This document shows positions 56,645 to 64,000 of a stretch of 64,000 nucleotides of DNA, one piece after another. Every line of letters begins with the position of its first letter. Position 1 is the stretch's first letter. The notes under the pieces were generated by a model. It was not told the origin of the DNA. It did not search any database and saw only the letters and a list, made by a program, of their open reading frames with translations. The stretch comes from Bacteroidales bacterium (GTDB lineage Bacteria; Bacteroidota; Bacteroidia; Bacteroidales; Muribaculaceae), in the NCBI GenBank assembly GCA_022009815.1, contig CP091725.1:1798001-1862000 (forward strand). Reading direction: 5' to 3'. Made by a program: the position numbers and the translations under genes.

Positions 56645-59600
56645 TTACTCCGAAGCCACTGCGATGCGTTGGGTAATCGACGCCTCGTCGCCGCCGTTGG
56701 TCGATACCGTTGCGCGGTAGATGTAGATGCCGCGCTGCACGCGCATTCCGCTGCCGTCGGTCAAATCCCATGTTATAGGCATCGACTTATACATGTCGCT
56801 GCGTCCGGTCAACGATGTGCTCCAGACACTGTGTCCCATCATGTCGTAGATGCTCAGCGTTACGTTGAGCACCGCGTCGGGGCGGTTGTGCTCGATGTAG
56901 AAGTTGGCCTTTGTCTTTGCCGGGTTGGCTGTTGAGTAGACTCTGAACAGCTGCGGCTTGATGCCGTTGACCACACTGAATGCGATTGTCTTTTCCGACA
57001 TGTTGCCAAGCACGTCCCACACGCGGAACGTCAGTGTGTGCTGTCCCTCGGTGAGTTCTCCCATCTGGTAGTTTATGTGGCTCACGCCGTCGGTGTCCTG
57101 CGAGAAATAGTTCTCAAGACCGGAAACAACGGTTGTTCCGTCGATAGTCGCGGTTATGCCGTGTCCGATGTCGACTGGCGACAGGTTGATTCCCGACACG
57201 TCGTAGACCGATGCCACGAGAAAAGGAGTCTCGTTCACCTTGTCGCCGTCTTTGAATGCCGTTGAGTTGAGTGCGAGCAGGCGTATCTCCGGTCCGTCGG
57301 TGTCGTCGGCTGGCGACTCGTCGAAACCGTAGATGTAGAAGTCCTCGTTCTTGCCTACGGCGTCGCCTTTGTTCTCGTCCTGAGCATATAGGTTGACAAG
57401 AGCCGGAGTGTAGTTGTTGATAATGCCCGTAGGCATACGGAATTTCATTTTGAACAGGCCGTCCTTAACCTCTCCCGAACCAACAAACAGTCGGTTTGTG
57501 TGGTCTTGGTAGGTCACTTTGCACTTGTCATCGGTGTCGGTGCCGCCCTCGTAGTAGCCGTTGGTGGTTATCGACACTTCCGCGTCGTAGACGGTGGTTG
57601 TCAGCGTACCATTGTAATCGGTCATGGTAATCCCGTCGGCATCGACAACCTTTCCTTCGAGTTCCACTTCCTGTCGCGCCATAGTCTCCGGTTTCACCTC
57701 GCCGTCGACGCTTTCGCCGTTGACCGCTGTCAGCCGGATGTCGTATTTAGGGTATTTCAGGCGCAGCGCAGGGTCGCCGATGAGTGCGTATTTGAGGCTG
57801 TGCTCGGTGTTTTTTGTCAGTGTTGAAGAGTAGCGCGAGTGGGTGTACCAATAGTTGTTCTTGGCATTCATCACGATGTCGCCGAGGCGTGGCATCTCGC
57901 CGTTTGGCAGAGGCTTGAACGTCTCGGCGCCGACAGCGCGGCAGAGGTCGCCGTTGCCGCTTATCGACGTCACGCGCGAGCCTGTCAGCAGTCCGATGAA
58001 TCCGCCGCGCGAGTTTAGAAACAACACTTCGCCTCCCGACACGGTAGGAGAGTCCCAGCGAGTGAACTCGCAAGTGCCGGTAAACACGAAAGGGGGATGG
58101 CTGTAGAAGAATTCGTTCTCAATGTCGGGCCAGCGCAGCAGTCCGTTATGGGTCCACGATGTGGGGTTGGCATGGCCTACGTAGGAGGCAAACAGCACAC
58201 CGTTCTTGAAGTTTTGAAGCATCTGGGTGCGCGCCTCCGGGAAAGAGTGGCCCGAACCGCTCGACGAGGCTTTGTAGGCATCGATAAACAGCCGTTGTAT
58301 CAGATAATTGCCCGCTCCATTTGCTCGTAGGCTGTCGATGGCGTCGTTGGAGTCTCTCATGTGGATTCCGCTGTCGCCGTCGTCGGCAATCATCATTATG
58401 CGCGTCTTCCAGTTGCCCATGTCGGGGTTGCTGATGTAGTCGCTGATTTTCTGCACAGTCTCGGTTGCTTCTGCCGCGCTTTTAACGGGGATGCGTCCGA
58501 TGCCGATACACATTTTGCGCAGGCTCGTGCGTCCGGCGTCGCTGCCGTCCTCAAGGAAGCCGTACACGTCGTCGGTGTTGAAACTGCTGCTCTCGCTTGT
58601 GATGTCGGCCGACTCCCAAGTGAGCAGCGTCGGGTAGCCAAGGTTGCGTGCCGTCGAGGTGATGCGGCGGTTGTCAAACACCGCGCGTCCGAACAGCAGC
58701 AGGTAGCGGAATTTGTCGTTGCTGTATTGGTCGGCTGACGCAGTGCGGTCGTACCACATCTTCGCCACCTTGCGGTATGCCATTGCGTCGGGAGTTCCCG
58801 ACGAGAATTCGTTGTAGATTTGTTCGTCGGTAAGCACGGTCACTGCCATGCCGTCGTTGGCGCGGTGCATGGCAGCGAGGCTCTCCGCCTGGTTTCTGAA
58901 CGCCGCCGGCGTGATTATCAGCATCGTTGGCGGTGTCATGGCGTGTATGTCCTGATTGCTCACGTTGCCCACCAACGATGGAGTGGGGAAGGAGGCAGCG
59001 GTGTTGAACGCCACGTATTCGCGCTTGCCATTTTCCGTTTGGCGGAACTGTGCCGAAGCGTTGTCGGCAAGGAAGTCAACTTTCAGCGGCGCATAGGTTG
59101 TGGTTACGTCCCATATCGCCGTCTTTTCATTGATGCCGCTGACGGCAAACACGCTGTCGCGGCAGTTTGCCGTGAAGCTGCGGAAGTCAATTTGCTTGTC
59201 GGCAAGGTTGAGGTTGCGCAGGTAGTTGACGGTGATGTAGTCAAGGTTGGCAAGGCGCACAGCCGTGCCGGTGGGAAACGACAGCTGCAGTGTCATTTTT
59301 TCGCCAGGATAGGACACAGTGCCGATAGATGAGGCAGTGGAGCAGATGTCGTATTCGTTGCTGCCGCTGAGCGAGCTGACGCTCACTTTCATCACTTCCT
59401 GTTTTCCGGAAGTCACGGTGAGCGTGCGCGCGGTGCCTGATGTGTGGTAGGCTGCGAATGCCACTTTCACCACCGGGTCGGTGTCGCTGACGATGCCGGG
59501 CAGGTTGAACTGAAACTTTGTGTGCCCGCAGAGCGGAAATCCTCGCCGAGCAATGTGCGGCCGGTGGTTCCAGGGGCGGTAAGCTCTTTTTCGTGGTAAA

Positions 59601-60099
59601 TGCGGGCAAGCGTGTTTGTTATCACTTTGTCGGACGCTTTCTCCGCTTTGGCAGTGGTCTGCATCTCAGCCACATCGATGTCGTTGCGGTCGGTGATGAA
59701 ATAGTAGCCGGCGGTTGCATACGGGTTCTGTTGCTGCTGATAGCGGATTTTGCCCGATGTCTCTGTCCACGACACGTTGCTTTGAGCGTAGAACAGGATT
59801 CTGTTGCCCGAGCGCATCACCGGCACTTGCGGCAGGTCGTCGATGTAGCCGTTGCCCATGATTTCAGAAATCATGGCGCCACCGTAGCCGAATATCTTTA
59901 CTTTAGAGATGTCGCTGAAGCCCCAGCCCGACAATGTCGCTGCTGAAATCTGGTAGATGCCCGTGTCTTCAACTTTTATTTTTACCCATTTGCCGGTGTT
60001 GAGGGCGGAAGTCTTGGCGTATGACGCCGCATTGCCGCTTATTGCCGCAAGTAGGGCAAAAAAGAATAAAATATATCGTATAGCCTTGTGTTTCAACAT
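56645..60099 (-). CDS. porU: type IX secretion sortase PorU, frame broken near 59,518
   Basis: C25-family cysteine peptidase that removes the C-terminal signal of T9SS cargo at the cell surface. ATG 60099 (MLKHKAIRYILFFFALLAAISGNAA) gives a signal peptide; an upstream TTG is unlikely. The PorU N-terminal module reads NTGKWVKIKVEDTGIYQISAATLSGWG. At CACAAAGTTTC (TTT at 59517-59519 on plus) one A is missing: TQKFQFNLPGIVSDTDPVVKV joins the parts. The catalytic domain has ASYVGHANPTSW (His) and FVFTGTCEFTRWDSP (Cys), close to the canonical CEF pattern, then GGEVLFLNSRGGFIGLL. C-terminal Ig-like repeats end ITQRIAVASE. Repaired length is about 1,152. It is 35 bp after the GH25 gene. Confidence 0.88.
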
Positions 60100-60149
60100 A
60101 ATCCGAATATCCAATCGTTTGCTGTAAGGAAAGATTCCTTATCAATATA

Positions 60150-60935
60150 TTAACGCAAACGGTTGGCGTTTATTGTAGCGTAGAGCATATTCGCCACGGA
60201 AATCGCTTTTTCGGTTTCTGCGGTGTACTGTTGCCATTCGCTGGCAGTGCCGTGCCACAGGTCAAGGTCGACATCGCTGTCGATGCCAGGGATGGATCCT
60301 TTGTGGCTGTACTGCCAGAAAGTCCAGTTTTTGCCGCGGTTGGGTTGGGTGAACGAGCAGAGCCATACGCCGCAGTCTGCAAACTCGTCGCGCACGTGGT
60401 TGTCGAATCCTTTTTTGTTGCTGTAGATAATCACTGGATAGCCGTAGGCGGTAAGCTCATCGACCATGTCATGGATTTTGCGGGTGACGATGTCGGCGGG
60501 GGTGTAGGGGTTGGTGTGCGACTCCACGTCTATGACCAGTGGCAGCGACAACGGGCGTCCGGCAATGGCTTTGAGCAGATTGTGCGCTTGCTTCACGCCG
60601 TCGACGTCGAATCGGAAAAAGTGGTAGACGCCGGTCTTCAGTCCGGCTTCGTGGGCTTTGCGCAGGTTGCTGTTCATCGCGCTGTCGCGGAACGTAGCAC
60701 CTTCGGTGGCTTTGACAAAAACAAATTCGGTGCCAGCCGCACGGGCTTTTGCAAAGTCGATATTGCCGTTGTGGGCAGAAACGTCGATGCCTGATATCTT
60801 GTAGGCGTCGATGTCGAGCGACTCCGACGGCGATATGACGTTGCCGTTGAGAATGGAAATCGCAGCTGTTGCCATGCCGATGAAGGCAAGCAGCAGCGCC
60901 ACAATCAGTAATATGTGACGTTTGCGCAGCGCCAT
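60150..60935 (-). CDS. GH25 lysozyme-type muramidase
   Basis: Cell-wall hydrolase of glycoside hydrolase family 25, 261 residues. A single N-terminal hydrophobic segment (ILLIVALLLAFIGMATAAISI) acts as signal or membrane anchor. Motifs: GIDVSAHNGNIDFAKARAAG (catalytic Asp), FVFVKATEGATFRD, YHFFRF, LVIDVES (catalytic Glu/Asp pair), YSNKKGF, WLCSFTQPN and FWQYSHKGSIPGIDSDVDLD. Complete core for a GH25 enzyme. It starts one base after the DUF3256-like gene, so they are co-transcribed and probably act in the envelope. Confidence 0.92.
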   Translation of the reverse strand: MALRKRHILLIVALLLAFIGMATAAISILNGNVISPSESLDIDAYKISGIDVSAHNGNIDFAKARAAGTEFVFVKATEGATFRDSAMNSNLRKAHEAGLKTGVYHFFRFDVDGVKQAHNLLKAIAGRPLSLPLVIDVESHTNPYTPADIVTRKIHDMVDELTAYGYPVIIYSNKKGFDNHVRDEFADCGVWLCSFTQPNRGKNWTFWQYSHKGSIPGIDSDVDLDLWHGTASEWQQYTAETEKAISVANMLYATINANRLR

Positions 60936-60936
60936 G

Positions 60937-61644
60937 CTATTTCTTTATTTTGAATCGTTTGCCGTCCCAATGGTATGTGATGCCGCTGTTTACGAAAGGC
61001 ATCACGGCAGCGGAATCCTCGCGCGACAGGAATTCGCCGACCGTGAGACGCGCCTCCACATCGCCGTTTGGAAGAAAGCGGTAGTCGATGAGCGGGAAGT
61101 CGATTTTCGACTCTATTTCGCCGAGAGTCTTCTTGTCTTTGACGGTGAGGAAATCCCTGACTTTCGGCTTCTCAATCAGACTTGCGCTTGGAGAACCCAA
61201 GGCATAGGTCTGGCTGAACGAGATGTGGCTGTCGGTGGCTGGCATCTTTACGCGGTTGATTACGCCGAAGAGCTTGTCGCCGTGGTTGTTGACATACATC
61301 TGCACCTCCGTTTCCGACACCGATGATGTGGAAACCTTCATGTAATGGTCGCCGGCGATTGAGTCGATTACGGCCTGTCCGCCAAGCCGTGTCGGCATCT
61401 GCTTGCGCATTCCGCTGGCGTAATAGTCGAGCATGTCCATCCTTACCGACTGTTCGATTGTGTTGAACTCGTCGGCAAAGAGAAAGAAGTCGGAAACCGA
61501 CTCGATGCTCACTTCGGTGACAGAGTCTACTTCCGCGATGCTGTCGGCATCCTCATGCCAAGAGGCAGCCTGCGGCGATGGGAAAGTTCCGGCATACGCT
61601 GCCGATACAACGGCGATGCCGAGCACTGCATATATAGGTTTCAT
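60937..61644 (-). CDS. DUF3256-like secreted protein
   Basis: 235-residue exported protein with signal peptide (AVLGIAVVSAAYAG). The body has VRMDMLDYYASGMRKQMPTRLGGQAVIDSI, then a beta-rich part with LKFGVINRVKMP-like strands and a C-terminal FVNSGITYHWDGKRFKIKK. This pattern resembles the DUF3256 family of Bacteroidales; I recall rather than prove this. No catalytic motif is visible. Its stop lies one base before the GH25 start, and the helicase stop is 22 bp upstream. Confidence 0.65.
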   Translation of the reverse strand: MKPIYAVLGIAVVSAAYAGTFPSPQAASWHEDADSIAEVDSVTEVSIESVSDFFLFADEFNTIEQSVRMDMLDYYASGMRKQMPTRLGGQAVIDSIAGDHYMKVSTSSVSETEVQMYVNNHGDKLFGVINRVKMPATDSHISFSQTYALGSPSASLIEKPKVRDFLTVKDKKTLGEIESKIDFPLIDYRFLPNGDVEARLTVGEFLSREDSAAVMPFVNSGITYHWDGKRFKIKK

Positions 61645-61666
61645 AGCACTTTATCGTTTGCTCTTT

Positions 61667-63421
61667 TTACTTTCTCTTGAATTTGCCGAAGCTGTCGTCG
61701 CCGTCGGCATGGCGGCCCTTGCTGTTCGACTTGCGCTCGGAGCTGTGGGCGTAGTCGCGGTTTGGGTCGGCAATCTCGGCATATAGGCGCTTGCCGAAGT
61801 AGCGGGCGTTTTTCAACGCCGACACGGTGCGGCGCGACTCGCCTTTTTTCACGTCAAACAACGCGTAGCCGGGAAACAGGTCGATGCGGCCAATCTCCAC
61901 GCGTCCCTCCATGTTCTGGTTGAGGGTCTCTATCAGGCGCGCCGGGAAGAAACCGTCGTTCTTTCCAGCGTTCACGTATATGCGCTCATATCCCTGCTCC
62001 GCGGTGCGGCGGTCTTTGTTCTGCCGCGAGCCGTTCTGCTGCTTGTCGCGCGGCTCTTTGTCGTCGCGTTTGGCTTTCCGGTCGCGCGGCTTGCGCTCTT
62101 CGTAGTCGATGGCTTCGGGAGCGTCCTTGTAGTATTCAAGCAGACGGTTGAATTCAAGCGACACGATGCGTTTCAGCAAGTCGTTTCCGACAGCCATTCC
62201 AGCTTTTTCACGATTCCCGGCAGATATTTTGCAATTTCGTCCTCGTTCACCTTTACGCGTTCTATGCGGTCGGCAAGGTTGTATAGTTGCTTTTCGATGA
62301 TGCGTTGCGGTGTAGGCACTGAACCCTTCTCGAACGTTTTTCCGATTTTCTTCTCTATCGTGCGCAGGCGCGACTTCTCGCGCGAGTGGATGATGGCAAC
62401 CGACACGCCGGTTTTGCCGGCACGTCCGGTGCGTCCGCTGCGGTGCGTGTATGTGGCTGGATCGTCGGGCAGGCCGTAGTTGATTACGTGGGTCAGATTG
62501 TCCACGTCAAGACCGCGTGCTGCCACGTCGGTGGCAACGAGCAGCTGCAGGGTGCGTTCGCGGAATTTCTTCATCACCGTGTCGCGCTGCATCTGCGACA
62601 AGTCGCCGTGGAGGGCATCGACATTGTAGCCGTCGGCAATCAGATTGTCGGCAATCTCCTGAGTCTCGCGGCGCGTGCGGCAGAAGATGATTCCGTAGAT
62701 GTTGGGATTGGAGTCGGCGATACGCTTGAGGGCAAGATACTTGTCCTTGGCGTTCACCATATAATATATGTGGCGCACATTCTCCGAGCCCTCGTTGCGT
62801 GTGCCTATTACAAACTCCTGAGGGTTGTGCATATAGTTTCGCTATTTTGGCAATCTCGTCGGGCATAGTGGCTGAGAACATCAGCATTTTGCGGTTGTCG
62901 GGCACGTTGTCGAGAATGGCGTTGATGTCGTCGAGGAAGCCCATGTTGAGCATCTCGTCGGCTTCGTCAAGAATCACGGTGTGCACGCCGCTGAGGTTTA
63001 CCTCGCCGCGCTTTATCAGGTCGAGCAGTCGTCCCGGTGTGGCAACGATAATCTGTACACCCTTGCGCAGCGTGCGGATTTGGCTCTCGATGCTCGAGCC
63101 GCCATAAACCGGCAGCACACTGAGTCCGGGAGTGTATTTCGAGAAATCGGCAAGGTCGCCGCCGATTTGCAGGCAGAGTTCGCGTGTCGGCGAGATGATG
63201 AGAGCCTGCGGTTGGCGCAGCGACGTGTCGGTGCGCTGTATTACGGGCAGTCCGAACGCCGCGGTTTTGCCGGTGCCGGTCTGTGCGAGAGCCACGACGT
63301 CGCCGTCTTCGTGGAGCAGGTGTGGGATTACTTTCTCCTGTACAGGCATCGGTTTTTCAAATCCCATATCCTTGATTGCGTGCAGCAGGTCTTCTCTTAC
63401 TTCTAATTCTTCAAATGTCAT
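61667..63421 (-). CDS. deaD: DEAD-box RNA helicase with C-terminal RNA-binding domain, two frame breaks
   Basis: ATP-dependent RNA helicase of the DeaD/CsdA/DbpA group. ATG 63421 (MTFEELEVREDLLHAI). Motifs in order: Q motif GFEKPMPVQ, I AQTGTGKTAAF, Ia PTRELC, Ib TPGR, II LDEADEML, III SATMP, IV IIFCRT, V ATDVAARGLDVDNL, VI HRSGRTGRAGKTG. Breaks: near 62,834 two bases are missing between AKL and YMHNPQEFVIGT; near 62,185 (GAAACGAC) one A is missing, restoring LSENDLLKRIVSLEFNRLLEYY. The basic linker (KPRDRKAKRDDKEPRDKQQ) leads to the DbpA-type RNA-binding domain IYVNAGKNDGFFPARLIETL. Repaired length is about 586. Confidence 0.93.
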
Positions 63422-63476
63422 CTGTTTTTTTCGTCTTAAATGTTTTCGTTCAGCGCGCTTTGCCCCAAATCTGCTG

Positions 63477-63484
63477 CAAAATTA
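63477..63484 (-). promoter_or_regulatory. deaD -7 promoter box
   Basis: TAATTTTG on the minus strand, 55 bp before the deaD ATG. The nearest TTG is 22 bp further (63507-63509). Confidence 0.5.
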
Positions 63485-63946
63485 CGGAATTTTGGGCTAT
63501 GATTGGCAATTACTTGTAAATTAATTTGGTGTGACGGCGAAAAAGAGGGAGGAGGCGTTGAATTCGATGATTTGCTGTTAACACATATTAAGTTTTTGAC
63601 GGGCTGCCGATAATTCTGAGCTGGGAATATTCTTTGTTATGAAAATTGGCATAAAACTGACGGATTGCAACAAAATTACAGCGATTTTAATTGTTATGGC
63701 TTGGATGGCGGGGTGAAAAAAGACAAAAATAAAAATATGTTTTTACAGCATAGTTTTTAAAAACAATGTTGTGCGAAAATGTTTAATAAAATGAAATTTT
63801 ACCGAAAATTAAAAAATAATCTCATAAACGTAAAATTTTGATTACAATTCTTGTAAATATTGAAAAATAGCACTTATTTTGTGGCTTAGAAATCGTTTGA
63901 AACAACGATGTACTAATATAAAAACTATGTTTAATCTGAATCAAGT
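63485..63946. other. AT-rich gene-free stretch
   Basis: No reading frame with coding character on either strand. From about 63,600 the composition becomes very AT-rich, as in the long upstream regions of large operons. No clean TAnnTTTG box on the plus strand that I can support; TTATTTTG near 63,879 is a near match. Confidence 0.5.
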
Positions 63947-64000
63947 ATGGACAAATTTGCTGAACGAAAAAAATTTACTTCATGTAAATTAGTTGCGGCT
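63947..64000 (+). CDS. possible start of a gene running off the window
   Basis: ATG 63947 opens an 18-codon frame without stop to the end: MDKFAERKKFTSCKLVAA. The basic start followed by KLVAA could be the beginning of a signal peptide, as in outer-membrane TonB-dependent receptors, which often have long AT-rich leaders. This is a guess from 18 residues. An overlapping frame from ATG 63927 ends after 21 codons and is less likely. Confidence 0.3.
   Translation, partial: MDKFAERKKFTSCKLVAA

Noticed and set aside
56564..56720. C-terminal extension of the SH3-like membrane protein into the porU region
   Set aside because: It passes through a perfect terminator and is antisense to porU; the frame repair near 56,373 gives a stop just before the hairpin.
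63927..63992. 21-codon frame at the right edge as a leader peptide
   Set aside because: No run of any one amino acid and no hairpin visible within the window; it overlaps the more plausible frame from 63,947.

Overview
The window looks like a stretch of a Bacteroidales chromosome, possibly Muribaculaceae-like. Three things point that way: type IX secretion genes (porV and two PorU-type C25 peptidases); many promoters of the Bacteroidota form TTTG-N19/20-TAnnTTTG with few Shine-Dalgarno sequences; and family choices such as reverse rubrerythrin, DUF5723 and O-acetylhomoserine sulfhydrylase. The family assignment is inference. I see no phage, rRNA, tRNA or CRISPR array. Most genes are housekeeping or envelope genes.

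Layout. 1-7.7 kb: nitrogen assimilation operon gltB-gltD-asnB (minus). 7.7-13.4 kb: PBP1A behind a duplicated 67-bp promoter segment, panB, a DUF805 protein, an MmcQ/YjbR protein and a zinc alcohol dehydrogenase. 13.4-17.6 kb: an accessory patch with a broken SLH-domain gene, an AAA/DUF4143 ATPase and a gene-poor stretch with direct repeats. 17.6-24.2 kb: 5'-nucleotidase and GH3/beta-lactamase fusion, a lipoprotein with a degenerate Rieske-like motif, and argH. 24.2-28.7 kb: hisGDCB behind a histidine leader peptide and attenuator. 28.7-36 kb: tRNase Z, polyprenyl synthase, tatD, a lipoprotein/DUF5723 pair, and a PerR-type regulator with rubrerythrin. 36-46 kb: LtaS-type sulfatase with PAP2 phosphatase, suhB, an Lrp regulator, GNAT-znuA-znuC, wecB, gdhA. 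46-56.6 kb: metY, a second AAA/DUF4143 ATPase bounded by two near-identical 37-bp palindromes, then a minus-strand run rex-hypothetical-PorU-like-porV-ispF-DUF805, and a divergent membrane protein. 56.6-63.4 kb: porU, GH25 lysozyme, a DUF3256-like protein and a DEAD-box helicase. The right end is AT-rich and may hold the first codons of another gene.

A caution runs through the annotation. About twenty reading-frame breaks occur between 13.9 and 62.8 kb, many in essential-type genes (hisB, hisC, hisD, argH, ispF, gdhA, rex, deaD). Almost all can be repaired by restoring one or two bases to a short homopolymer (A4 to A3, A5 to A3, T4 to T3, C4 to C3). That signature fits an under-polished assembly better than gene decay, so gene extents below are given as repaired models and the break position is noted in each entry. 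The SLH gene also has an in-frame stop and is the best candidate for a real pseudogene.

The most interesting signals are the palindrome-bounded ATPase cassette (47,202-48,426), the histidine leader/attenuator (28,530-28,673), the repeated TGCATT sites between the Lrp gene and the znu genes, and the duplicated PBP1A promoter.
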